Shown here in pieces: positions 1-8,240 of a DNA stretch of 19,601 nt (within the stretch, counting starts at the first letter, position 1; the number at the start of each line of letters is the position of its first letter). This DNA is from an uncultured Eubacteriales bacterium (GTDB lineage Bacteria; Bacillota; Clostridia; Oscillospirales; Oscillospiraceae). The stretch is taken from the NCBI GenBank assembly GCA_900545515.1, contig UQZA01000042.1, forward strand, positions 1-19,601. The letters run 5' to 3'. The notes under the pieces are model-generated. The model worked only from the letters and a program-made list of their open reading frames with translations. It was not told the DNA's origin and did no database searches. The position numbers were made by a program, and so were the translations under genes.

Positions 1-11
1 TTCCATCCCCT

Positions 12-44
12 TCTGGCCGCCCGACCTTGCGCCGGGCGGCCAGA
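12..44. repeat. Extragenic inverted repeat (12-bp arms)
   Basis: Bases 12-23 are the perfect reverse complement of 33-44, with a 9-base loop. The stem is almost all G and C. No T-run follows on either strand, so it is not a canonical intrinsic terminator unless the gene it serves lies to the left of the window. It resembles in style the other U-less palindromes in this window. A smaller hairpin (cccggc/gccggg, 102-116) lies nearby. I see no supported gene in 1-368. Confidence 0.55.
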
Positions 45-273
45 TTGACACCACCGTCTGTAAGTGCACAGAAAGGCAACATTTCACCGTTCCTCATCCG
101 ACCCGGCTTCGCCGGGCCACCTGGAAGTATGAAGTCACCTGCCACTGGCAGATGAACAGATCCCATGGCGCCATTCGCTCCCCCGGAGGAAGGCCGGGCA
201 CTGCCACGCCAGTACGGAATTTTCGAAGGTTCCGTTCTGAACTGCACGCATACGTCGGGATTGGGGACGTGCC

Positions 274-302
274 TTGCTTTTCCACCGCCGCCGTGGTATA
301 CT
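274..302 (+). promoter_or_regulatory. Sigma-A-type promoter of the winged-helix regulator gene
   Basis: The -35 box TTGCTT (274-279) is followed by a 17-base spacer and TATACT (297-302). The predicted transcription start near 309 leaves a leader of about 60 bases before the ATG at 369. Because the promoter lies inside the longer open frame that begins at 165, it argues against translation starting there. Confidence 0.6.
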
Positions 303-368
303 TTGGATAGTTTAGCAGGATGGGATGTGGGAATTTTGGGTGTAAACCGCAAACAAGAGAGGGAACCT

Positions 369-1499
369 ATGAAGGTTTTTGTCACAAACCAGCCCTATAT
401 GTTATATGAAACCGTAGAAGTGCTCCGCCGGTACGTAAACGGAGACACCCCGGAAGACCTGTCCACAGAGGAACCATTTTGCCTGTCTCCCCAGGAGACG
501 GGGGAGCTTGTCGCCTCTGCCTGTCAGGGCCTGGACCCCAACGAAACATGGATTTCATATTTCTTTCAAAACCATCCGATCCTGGACAGTCTCAACCAGA
601 GCACCTGCCTGGCTTCCTGCATTGCGTACAGCAACTTTAATATCCGCATGCAGGAAACCACGCTGGACGAGCAACTCGCTTTTGTGGTGGATCAATGGAA
701 TACCGTACGCCGGAATGGCTATCAATTCTGCTGGATCAACCGCTTTGGCTTGGGCATTGAAGGCAACACCACACAGACGCCCATCCGGCTTGCAGAGGAG
801 CTCAAGAAGCTGCCAATTACTTCGGACTTCTATCTCCTGCTCCATGAAGCCTTTTCCGACCTGGAGTTCAGCGTTCAGCAGCTGGCCCGAGTCATTCGCC
901 CAGTGGCGGAGCGGCTGGAAGTCCTGCTGCAGCCCTATGTGCAGCGCTCTGCCGCTCTGGCAGAACGCTGGCAGCTCTTTTTCCAGGACCGCGCCATGCT
1001 GAACGACTTCCTGCTGCGTAGAATTGGGAGAATTGCAGAAGAGTCCTTTGACCAAATGTATCTGGTTTTGCGGTATTTGGGCTCCCGCTATGCCCTGGGT
1101 ACCTACTCCGAGGAAGAGCGGATTGTAGGCTTTCACATGGGTGTGGGCGTCAAGCTCACCCTGAGCAACGCCTATGAAGAAAAAGACTGGAACCCGGACC
1201 GGGAATTGACCGCTTTCAAGCTTCTGGGAGATAAAAGCCGCCGGGACATCATCCGGCTGATTCACAAAAACGCCATGACCATTCAAGAAATATCCAATCA
1301 TCTTGGAATGAACTCCGGCACAGTTTTCCGGAACATCAACGCGCTGTGTAACGCTGAGCTTTTGATTCAGGAAAGGCGGGGAGAGCGCCCCTGCTACCGG
1401 GCAAGGCTTCCTTACATTCAAGCCATTTTATACCATATGATGGAGTATCTGCAGGGAGATGATCTGCCAACGGCCTGCCCCAATCCCCCTTCATCCTAA
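369..1499 (+). CDS. Winged-helix (ArsR-like) transcriptional regulator with an unrecognised N-terminal domain
   Basis: The protein is 376 residues. The frame is open from 165, but I chose the ATG at 369 because it has a good ribosome-binding site (GAGAGGG, 5 bases upstream) and follows the promoter at 274-302. Residues about 280-350 form a winged helix of the ArsR type: a helix with KLLGDKSRRDIIRLI, then TIQEISNHLGMNSGTVFRNI as the helix-turn-helix, then a wing around QERRGERPCYRA. The first 275 residues are mostly helical, with no signal peptide or membrane segment, and match no family I can name; they may sense a ligand or allow dimer formation. ArsR-type proteins usually repress promoters, often their own or those of neighbours, but no neighbouring target is evident: the next gene, polC, is convergent. 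DNA binding is well supported; the signal it responds to is unknown. Confidence 0.8.
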   Translation: MKVFVTNQPYMLYETVEVLRRYVNGDTPEDLSTEEPFCLSPQETGELVASACQGLDPNETWISYFFQNHPILDSLNQSTCLASCIAYSNFNIRMQETTLDEQLAFVVDQWNTVRRNGYQFCWINRFGLGIEGNTTQTPIRLAEELKKLPITSDFYLLLHEAFSDLEFSVQQLARVIRPVAERLEVLLQPYVQRSAALAERWQLFFQDRAMLNDFLLRRIGRIAEESFDQMYLVLRYLGSRYALGTYSEEERIVGFHMGVGVKLTLSNAYEEKDWNPDRELTAFKLLGDKSRRDIIRLIHKNAMTIQEISNHLGMNSGTVFRNINALCNAELLIQERRGERPCYRARLPYIQAILYHMMEYLQGDDLPTACPNPPSS

Positions 1500-1545
1500 A
1501 CGTCTCCGACTTCCAGACCGGCGCTGCCGCGTCAGTGCATTTCAA

Positions 1546-1580
1546 GTAGCCCCCTCGAAACCGGAATTCGAGGGGGCTAC
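1546..1580. terminator. Hairpin between convergent regulator and polC; possible bidirectional terminator
   Basis: A perfect 14-bp stem (1546-1559 with 1567-1580) encloses a 7-base loop. It sits 46 bases after the regulator stop and 21 bases after the polC stop, where a shared terminator is expected. Neither strand has a proper T-run after the stem, so termination would be inefficient or protein-assisted. Like the palindrome at 6047-6082 its arms begin GTAG and end CTAC, so it may instead belong to an extragenic palindrome family. Confidence 0.5.
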
Positions 1581-1601
1581 GGCATTTGGCGCGGTATGGA
1601 G

Positions 1602-4600
1602 CTAAAAGAGGCTGACCTGGCTGGTGTCGGGCAGGTCCCCGAAGGCGCCAGCCGCCTTCAGATTCTCAATGTGGGTTTTGGAAACCTTGGGACAGGCGAC
1701 GGAAAACTCCTCGATGGAGATGAACCTCTTGCCCTTCCGCCCCTCCAAAATGTCCCAGGCGGCAGTTTCACCCAGGCCGGAGACGGAGACGAACGGAGGC
1801 AGGAGCTTCCCATCCTCAATGAGAAATTTGGTGGCATGGGACCGGTACAGGTCCATGGGAGCAAAGGAGAAGCCCCGCAGATAGAACTCATAGCACACCT
1901 CCAGGGTGGTGAGCATGTCCTCATCCTTGTCCGTGGCAGCGTCGTTGCCGTCAATGGCAGAGATGTGGGCCTTGACCTCCTCCAGGCCCCGGGTCATCAT
2001 GGCGGCGTCAAAGCCACCCTTCTGGCTCCGGCGGTAGAAATAGGCGGCGTAAAAGGCCAGGGGCTCATGGACCTTGAACCAGGCGATGCGGAAGGCCATC
2101 ATCACGTAGGCCACGGCGTGGGCCTTGGGGAAGAGGTACTTAATCTTTTTACAGGAGCCGATGTACCAGTCCGGTACCCCGGCGGCCCGCATTTCCTCCT
2201 CCGCTCCCTCGGGCAGGCCTCTTCCCTTCCGGACTGCCTCCATAATCTTAAAGGACCGCTTCTCCGGCATGCCGCAGGAGATGAGATACAGCATGATGTC
2301 ATCCCGGCATCCAATGGCCTGGTCCACAGTGGCCGTCTTGGAGGTGATGAGGTCCTTGGCGTTGCCCAGCCACACATCTGTGCCATGGGAGAAGCCGGAC
2401 AGCCGCAGGAGGGTGTCAAACCGGGTGGGCATGGTGTCCATGAGCATGCCCCGGGTGAACCGGGTGTTGAATTCCGGAATGGCTACAGCCCCGGTGGGGC
2501 CCAAAATGGGGTCGTTCTCATAGCCCAGAACCTTGGAGGAGGTGAAGATGGACATGGTGTCCTTGTCATCCAGAGGAATCTTCTGGGCGTCCACCCCGGT
2601 CATATCCTCCATCATCCGGATCATGGTGGGATCATCATGGCCCAGCATATCCAGCTTCAGCAAATTCTCCTCCATGGAGTGGTATTCAAAATGGGTGGTA
2701 ATGGTGTCCGCCGAGGGGTCGTCCGCCGGGTGCTGCACCGGGCAGAAGTCCCAAATCTCGTTTTCCTGAGGAATGACCACCAGGCCGCCGGGGTGCTGGC
2801 CGGTGGTCCGGCGGACCCCCACACAGCCGGAGGCCAGCCGGTTCTCCTCCGCCCGGGACACGGTCCTGCCCCGCTCCGACAGGTACTTTTTCACATAGCC
2901 AAAGGCTGTTTTCTCCGCCACGGTGCCGATGGTCCCGGCCCGGAACACATGGGACTTTCCAAACATCTCCACACAGTAGGCATGGGCCTTGGCCTGGTAC
3001 TCCCCGGAGAAATTCAGGTCAATGTCCGGCACCTTGTCGCCGCCGAAGCCCAGGAAGGTCTCGAAGGGGATGTTGAAGCCGTCTTTGTCAAAGGCAGTCC
3101 CACACTTGGGACACACCGCATCCGGCAGGTCCGCCCCGCAGCCGTAGCCCTTGGGCACGTCGAAGGTGGTGAATTTGCAGTCCGGATTGGGGCAGCGGTA
3201 ATGGGGCGGAAAGGAATTGACCTCTGTAATACCTGCCATGTAGGCCACAATGGAAGAGCCCACAGAACCACGGGAGCCCACCAGATAGCCATGCTCCAGA
3301 GAGTTCTGCACCAGCTTCTGGGCGGACATGTAAATCACGTCATAGTGGCAGCGGATGATATCCCCCAGCTCCGTCTCCACCCGCTTGGTGATGAGTTCCG
3401 GGGGATTCTCCCCGTAGAGCCGGTGCATCTTGCCGTACACCAGGCTTTTCAGATCCTCTACCGAGTTCTCAATGGAGGGGGCGAACAGATTGTGGGGGAC
3501 AGGCCGAAGGGTCTCGCACATGTCTGCAATGGAGTTGGGATTGCACACCACCACTTCATAGGCCTTCTCAGGACCCAGGTAGGAAAACTCCTCCAGCATT
3601 TCATCCGTGGTGCGAAAATACAGAGGATTGGGCTTATCACAGTCGTCAAATCCCTTGGTGGCCAGGAGAATATGGCGGTAGATCTCATCCTCCGGGTTTA
3701 AAAAGTGCACGTCCCCAGTGGCAACCACCGGCTTCCCCAGGCGCTCTCCCAGACGGACCACGGTGCGGTTGAACTCCCGCAGCTCCTCTTCGTTTTCCGC
3801 AATGCCCTTTTCCAGCATAAACCGGTTGTTGGCCAGGGGCTGGATCTCCAGAAAGTCGTAGAAGGAGGCGATCCGCTCCAGCTCCTCCTGGCTCTTGTGG
3901 CTGATGATGGCCTGAAACAGCTCTCCCGCCTCACAGGCCGAGCCGATGATGAGGCCCTCCCGATAGGTGATCAGCTCCGACTTGGGAATTCTCGGATTCC
4001 GTTTAAAGTATTGCAGATTGCTCAGGGAAATCAGGTGGTACAGATTCCGCAGTCCCGTCTGGTTCTTGGCGAAGAGGATGATATGCCGGGCATGGCGGTC
4101 GCCAATTTTATTTTTGGCCCGCAGGGCCGGCATGGCCGGGTTGATGGCCTGGAGAGTATGAAGGCCCATTTCCTCCAGCTGGCTACTCAGCCTGTGGAAA
4201 ATCAGGCCACAGGTGAGAGCGTCGTCCGCCGCCCGGTGGTGGTTGAACTCCGGCAAACTCAGGGCATTGGCCACAATGTCCAGCTTGAACTTCCCCAGCT
4301 GGGGCAGCAGATTTTGGGAGAGAATCAGGGTATCCAGGTACGTGGGCCCATAGGCAATCCCCAACCGGCGGCAGGCGGCGGACACAAAGCCCACATCAAA
4401 GTCCGCGTTATGGGCAATTAATGGCCGGTCGCCGCAGAAGGCCAAAAACCGGGGAAGAATCTCCCCAATATCCGGGGCGCCCCTTAGCATTTCATCGGTA
4501 ATTCCGGTGAGATCCACAATTTTCTGGGTCAGGAGCCGCCCCGGGTCCACAAAGCTCTGAAAGCGGTCCACTTCCCTGCCCTCTTTCAGGATCACGGCGC

Positions 4601-5936
4601 CAATCTCAATGATCTCGTCGTGCTGGGAGGACAGGCCCGTAGTCTCCAGGTCAAAGGCCACGTATTCCTGACTGAAATCCGCCTCCCGGTCGCCGTGAAC
4701 CACAATCCGGTCGTCCACATCATTGACATAATACCCTTCGCAGCCATACAAAATCTTAATATTCTGGTCTGTCCCCGCCACCTTGGCCTTGGAGGCCGCT
4801 TTCATGGCCTCGGGGAAGGACTGGGCGCAGCCGTGGTCCGTAATGGCAATGGCCTGGTGGCCCCAGGCCGCCGCCTGCTTCACGGCGGCGGTGGTCTCCG
4901 TCAGGGCGTCCATGTTGGACATGTTGGTGTGCAGGTGCAACTCCACCCGCTTGTTCTCCGCCGTGTCCAAGCGTTTGGGAGCCTTGTGGGGGAGAATGGC
5001 AATGGGGTCCAGGACCATTTCATTGTCAAACCGGTTAATCACCGGCTTGGCCAAGACCTTCACCCAGACGCCTACCTTGGTAGCCTCCACAATGGCCTGG
5101 GCCTTCGGGAGGTCCCGCTCCCGGAAGTACCGGTTGATACGGATGGAACCGGTGTAATCCGTGATGTCAAAATTTACCACAATGGCGTTGTTTTTGGTGA
5201 GCTCTTTATGCTCCGCAGCAAACACCCGCCCGGCCACACACACCGTGCGCATATCCAGGGTCACATCCCGGATGGGAACGGCCGGGTCCACAAAGGGCCG
5301 GCCAAAAATGGTATCCCCACCGGACATTCCCGAAGCGCCGCTCTTGGGGGGAGCGGAGGCCGGACGCTCCCGGGAAGCTGCAGGGGGCGGAGTCTTCGGC
5401 AGCTGCTCCACCATCTCCCAGCGCATTTTCTCCGTCTGGCGGAAGAGATCGGGACCCTCCAGCTCCCCGTGGGCCTGGATCTCAATGGAGACCTGCCGCC
5501 CAAACCGGTCCGCCAAATACCGCCGTACCCCGGGGATACAGGCCTCCAGAGCCTTCTTCCCATTGGCCTGAAGCTGCACCGTGAGCTTGTCCCCCTCCCA
5601 AGACCATCGGCTTCCCGCCAAAGAGGCCCGAGACCAAGAATCCTGCTCCACAAAGAGCTGCATCAGCTCCTCCTGCTCCACCCTGCCCAGAGCCTCCCCG
5701 GGAAAATGGGGAAGAATCTCCACCCGGCGCACATCATACAGCTCCCGCAGGTCCCGGCAGGCTCCATCCAGCAGCCGCCGGGGAATGTAAGCGGCACATT
5801 GCAGCTCCAGGAAAATGGCTCGCTCCTCCATATCCAGCTCTGCATTCTGAATCGCCGCCTGCGCCAGGAGCTCCTCCAACGGCGCGGGCGGCGAATACTG
5901 GGAAAACATCTGTAAAAAAGAAACTCGCTTTGTCAT
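1602..5936 (-). CDS. polC: DNA polymerase III alpha subunit, PolC type
   Basis: This is the replicative DNA polymerase of low-GC Gram-positive bacteria, with built-in 3'-5' proofreading. The 1444-residue length matches the family (about 1440). In order there is an N-terminal region (1-225), an OB fold (about 228-325, VCVAGRVFAAEHKELT), the first PHP segment (VELHLHTNMSNMDAL, near 329), the inserted DnaQ-like exonuclease (about 420-590, with FDLETTG and later HNADFD), the rest of PHP, a four-cysteine zinc site near 915, the catalytic motif PDIDLNFSGEYQ near 970, and the HhH/C-terminal part ending at VSLF. The frame is open to 6263, but the ATG at 5936 has AGAGGG five bases upstream and begins with a typical PolC N-terminus. 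The gene follows ispG after a 172-bp spacer; I saw no clear promoter in the spacer, so it is probably co-transcribed. Confidence 0.97.
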   Translation of the reverse strand: MTKRVSFLQMFSQYSPPAPLEELLAQAAIQNAELDMEERAIFLELQCAAYIPRRLLDGACRDLRELYDVRRVEILPHFPGEALGRVEQEELMQLFVEQDSWSRASLAGSRWSWEGDKLTVQLQANGKKALEACIPGVRRYLADRFGRQVSIEIQAHGELEGPDLFRQTEKMRWEMVEQLPKTPPPAASRERPASAPPKSGASGMSGGDTIFGRPFVDPAVPIRDVTLDMRTVCVAGRVFAAEHKELTKNNAIVVNFDITDYTGSIRINRYFRERDLPKAQAIVEATKVGVWVKVLAKPVINRFDNEMVLDPIAILPHKAPKRLDTAENKRVELHLHTNMSNMDALTETTAAVKQAAAWGHQAIAITDHGCAQSFPEAMKAASKAKVAGTDQNIKILYGCEGYYVNDVDDRIVVHGDREADFSQEYVAFDLETTGLSSQHDEIIEIGAVILKEGREVDRFQSFVDPGRLLTQKIVDLTGITDEMLRGAPDIGEILPRFLAFCGDRPLIAHNADFDVGFVSAACRRLGIAYGPTYLDTLILSQNLLPQLGKFKLDIVANALSLPEFNHHRAADDALTCGLIFHRLSSQLEEMGLHTLQAINPAMPALRAKNKIGDRHARHIILFAKNQTGLRNLYHLISLSNLQYFKRNPRIPKSELITYREGLIIGSACEAGELFQAIISHKSQEELERIASFYDFLEIQPLANNRFMLEKGIAENEEELREFNRTVVRLGERLGKPVVATGDVHFLNPEDEIYRHILLATKGFDDCDKPNPLYFRTTDEMLEEFSYLGPEKAYEVVVCNPNSIADMCETLRPVPHNLFAPSIENSVEDLKSLVYGKMHRLYGENPPELITKRVETELGDIIRCHYDVIYMSAQKLVQNSLEHGYLVGSRGSVGSSIVAYMAGITEVNSFPPHYRCPNPDCKFTTFDVPKGYGCGADLPDAVCPKCGTAFDKDGFNIPFETFLGFGGDKVPDIDLNFSGEYQAKAHAYCVEMFGKSHVFRAGTIGTVAEKTAFGYVKKYLSERGRTVSRAEENRLASGCVGVRRTTGQHPGGLVVIPQENEIWDFCPVQHPADDPSADTITTHFEYHSMEENLLKLDMLGHDDPTMIRMMEDMTGVDAQKIPLDDKDTMSIFTSSKVLGYENDPILGPTGAVAIPEFNTRFTRGMLMDTMPTRFDTLLRLSGFSHGTDVWLGNAKDLITSKTATVDQAIGCRDDIMLYLISCGMPEKRSFKIMEAVRKGRGLPEGAEEEMRAAGVPDWYIGSCKKIKYLFPKAHAVAYVMMAFRIAWFKVHEPLAFYAAYFYRRSQKGGFDAAMMTRGLEEVKAHISAIDGNDAATDKDEDMLTTLEVCYEFYLRGFSFAPMDLYRSHATKFLIEDGKLLPPFVSVSGLGETAAWDILEGRKGKRFISIEEFSVACPKVSKTHIENLKAAGAFGDLPDTSQVSLF

Positions 5937-6046
5937 ATTGTCCCTCTGAATCATTTGCAATTCTCTGTCAGTCACACAGCCGGTGCATCCTGAGAGCAGC
6001 CACAGAGCAGCTCTCACATCAGCCAATTCAGACCGCAACGCACCTT

Positions 6047-6082
6047 GTTGTAGCACTGGCGCGACCGCGCCAGTGCTACAAC
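6047..6082. repeat. Perfect extragenic palindrome in the ispG-polC spacer (17-bp arms, 2-base loop)
   Basis: Bases 6047-6063 are exactly complementary to 6066-6082. On the minus strand this lies 27 bases beyond the ispG stop and 111 bases before the polC start, so the ispG-polC transcript would carry a very stable hairpin. No T-run follows, so it is not a standard terminator. It could limit 3' degradation, partly separate polC expression from the upstream genes, or be an REP-like dispersed palindrome. A second, 7-bp hairpin lies at 5991-6016 in the same spacer. Confidence 0.8.
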
Positions 6083-6108
6083 TGCCCATGGAAAAAATCC
6101 GGGGCAAA

Positions 6109-7146
6109 TTAGAGCTTTTGTATGTAGTCCAGAAGGGTTGGCAAAAGCTGATCATAGGGAAGCTTCTGCACCGGCTGGCCCTTGACAAACAGGACGCCGC
6201 AGCCGTCGCCACCGGCAATGCCCACATCCGCCTCCCGGGCCTCCCCGGGGCCGTTGACCACACAGCCCATCACCGCCACGGTGATGTTCTTCTCACAACC
6301 CTGAAGCGCCCGGTCCACCTGCTCCACCAGGCCAATGAGGTCGATGGAGGTCCTGCCACAGGTGGGGCAGGAAATGATGTTTACGCCTTCCTTCCGCAAA
6401 CCCGCGGCCCGAAGGATCTCCTTGGCGGCGTAGACCTCCTGCACCGGGTCGGCGGTGAGAGAGACCCGGACCGTCTCCCCGATGCCATCCAGCAGGAGGG
6501 CCCCAATGCCCATCGCCGATTTGATCATCCCCATACGAACAGGACCGGTTTCCGTCACGCCAATGTGCAGAGGATAGTCGCACCGCTGCCGGAACAGGCG
6601 GCAGGCCGCCACCATCACCGGCACCGTAGAGGACTTCATGGACACACAGGTGTCATAAAAGCCTTGCTTCTCCAGAAGCTCCAGGTGAGAAAAGGCGCTC
6701 TCCACCAGGGCTTCCGCCGTGGGATGGCCGTATTTCTCCAGGAGCTTTTTGTCCAGGCTGCCGCCGTTGACCCCGATCCGGATGGGAATGTGCTTGCTCT
6801 TGCACACCTCCACCACCGCCTGCACCCGGTCTTCCCCGCCAATGTTGCCGGGGTTGATGCGGATCTTCGCCGCGCCGCCTTCCGCTGCGGCAATGGCCAG
6901 CTTGTAGTCAAAATGAATGTCCGCCACCAGGGGCAGGGGTGACTGGGCGGCAATCTCCCGGAAGCCCCGGGCCGCCTCCTCATTGGGCACCGCCAGGCGG
7001 GCAATCTGGCAGCCGGCGGCCTTCAGCGCCTCCAACTGCCGGAGGCTTCCCTCCACATCTGTGGTCTTGGTGTTGAGCATAGACTGGATGGACACTGGCG
7101 CGCCACCGCCCACCGGAACGTCTCCCACTTGAATCTGTCTGATCAT
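6109..7146 (-). CDS. ispG: 4-hydroxy-3-methylbut-2-en-1-yl diphosphate synthase (IspG/GcpE)
   Basis: This is the penultimate enzyme of the MEP isoprenoid pathway: it reductively converts methylerythritol cyclodiphosphate to HMBPP using a [4Fe-4S] cluster. The 345-residue length fits the bacterial two-domain form. The N-terminal part is the TIM barrel (VADIHFDYKLA, KIRINPGNIG, GVNGGSLD). The C-terminal part carries the cluster cysteines in ISCPTCGRTSIDL (near 258-261) and in MGCVVNGPGEAREAD. The frame is open to 7182, but ATG 7146 has GAGGTG nine bases upstream and avoids overlapping rseP, leaving a 13-base gap; MIRQIQVGDVPVGG is the usual IspG beginning. It shares an operon with dxr, the first committed step of the same pathway. 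Confidence 0.95.
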   Translation of the reverse strand: MIRQIQVGDVPVGGGAPVSIQSMLNTKTTDVEGSLRQLEALKAAGCQIARLAVPNEEAARGFREIAAQSPLPLVADIHFDYKLAIAAAEGGAAKIRINPGNIGGEDRVQAVVEVCKSKHIPIRIGVNGGSLDKKLLEKYGHPTAEALVESAFSHLELLEKQGFYDTCVSMKSSTVPVMVAACRLFRQRCDYPLHIGVTETGPVRMGMIKSAMGIGALLLDGIGETVRVSLTADPVQEVYAAKEILRAAGLRKEGVNIISCPTCGRTSIDLIGLVEQVDRALQGCEKNITVAVMGCVVNGPGEAREADVGIAGGDGCGVLFVKGQPVQKLPYDQLLPTLLDYIQKL

Positions 7147-7159
7147 AGCACAGCACACC

Positions 7160-8236
7160 TCAAACAAAAATCTGAATGACATCCTTAAACAAGATGAGGA
7201 CCATCAGGGCAAGCAGAAGCACCATGCCGCCAGCATGGATATAGCCCTCAATCTTAGGGTTCAGTTTTTTCTTGGTCACACCCTCAATGCCGGAGGTCAG
7301 CAAAACACCCACAATCCGGCCGCCGTCCAGAGCCGGAATGGGCAGCAAATTCATAATCCCCAAGTTGATGGCGATGAACGCACCCAGGGATAGCACATTC
7401 CAGATTCCCACCGACACACTCCGGGACTGGGTTCCCACATCTGCAATAGTCTTAACAATGCCCACAGGGCCGGTTACCTCCTTCAGGCCCAACTCTCCCC
7501 GGAATATCATCTGCAGGCTGAGACGGACCGTCCGGGCGTAGTTCACCGCGCTTTTGGCGCTGTAGGACAGCACATTTCCCAGACTCCGGGGCTCTGTTAC
7601 CAGATTGATGCCATAGCGCAGAGACATGCCGTCCCCCGAGGGCAGCTGACGGGCCTCCACATTGAGCCTTGGAAAGGTCACCTGTTTTCCGTCCCGGATC
7701 ACCACCACATCATGGAAATTTCCATCCCGGGCCAGGTCCAAACTCAGAAGGGTGGTGAAGTCATTGGCGATATAAACCCGCTCCCCATCGATCCGGTAGA
7801 GCCGGTCCCCAGGCTGCAGGTAGCCCTCCAGGGAGCTGCCGGCCTCCACACTGTCCACCACCGGCTGGCTGATCACTTGAAATCCTGCGGAGAAGCCTAC
7901 CAAGATCACCAGGACCAGAAAACCCGTCAGAAAATTCATGGTCGCGCCAGCAGCCAAAATGATGATTCGTTTCCACCACGTGGCGTTTCCGAAAGCCCGG
8001 GGATCCTCGCTGTTCTCGTCCTCCCCCTCCATGGCGCAGTATCCGCCCAGAGGGATGCACCGGAGGGAGTACAAGGTCTCGCCCCGCTGCCGCTTCCAAA
8101 TGGCCGGGCCCATGAAGATGGAAAACTCGTTCACCTTGACCTTGAACAGCTTGGCCGTCAGAAAATGCCCCAGCTCGTGGACCATGATAAGGATGCCAAA
8201 AATCAAAATAGCAAAGAGAATATACAGAAAATACAA
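7160..8236 (-). CDS. rseP: RIP metalloprotease RseP (site-2 protease family)
   Basis: This is an intramembrane zinc protease that cleaves membrane-anchored anti-sigma factors and remnant signal peptides in the envelope. The 358-residue protein begins with a membrane helix carrying the zinc motif HELGH (about residues 20-24). A PDZ domain lies in the middle (about 115-200, LEGYLQPGDRLYRIDGE). The C-terminal membrane part carries the second active-site motif LLPIPALDGGR (near 300), followed by a last hydrophobic helix. The start codon is TTG (8236), supported by AGGAGG eight bases upstream; that ribosome-binding site lies inside the last codons of dxr, whose stop is only 4 bases away, which suggests translational coupling. 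Confidence 0.94.
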   Translation of the reverse strand: MYFLYILFAILIFGILIMVHELGHFLTAKLFKVKVNEFSIFMGPAIWKRQRGETLYSLRCIPLGGYCAMEGEDENSEDPRAFGNATWWKRIIILAAGATMNFLTGFLVLVILVGFSAGFQVISQPVVDSVEAGSSLEGYLQPGDRLYRIDGERVYIANDFTTLLSLDLARDGNFHDVVVIRDGKQVTFPRLNVEARQLPSGDGMSLRYGINLVTEPRSLGNVLSYSAKSAVNYARTVRLSLQMIFRGELGLKEVTGPVGIVKTIADVGTQSRSVSVGIWNVLSLGAFIAINLGIMNLLPIPALDGGRIVGVLLTSGIEGVTKKKLNPKIEGYIHAGGMVLLLALMVLILFKDVIQIFV

Positions 8237-8240
8237 AATA

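Noticed and set aside
1..97. Possible minus-strand gene starting at 97 and leaving the left edge
   Set aside because: The frame is open for 32 codons but has no ribosome-binding site and runs through a GC-rich hairpin.
165..368. N-terminal extension of the regulator frame to 165
   Set aside because: The extension runs through a good promoter (274-302), has a non-globular Pro-rich translation, and lacks a ribosome-binding site; ATG 369 has one.
1596..3701. Long plus-strand frame of about 700 codons opposite polC
   Set aside because: It is the complement of well-conserved PolC coding sequence; its translation is His- and Gly-rich with no domain, as expected from an antisense frame in GC-rich DNA.
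4620..5915. Long plus-strand frame opposite the polC N-terminal half
   Set aside because: It is an antisense shadow of the OB, PHP and exonuclease coding region with no ribosome-binding site.
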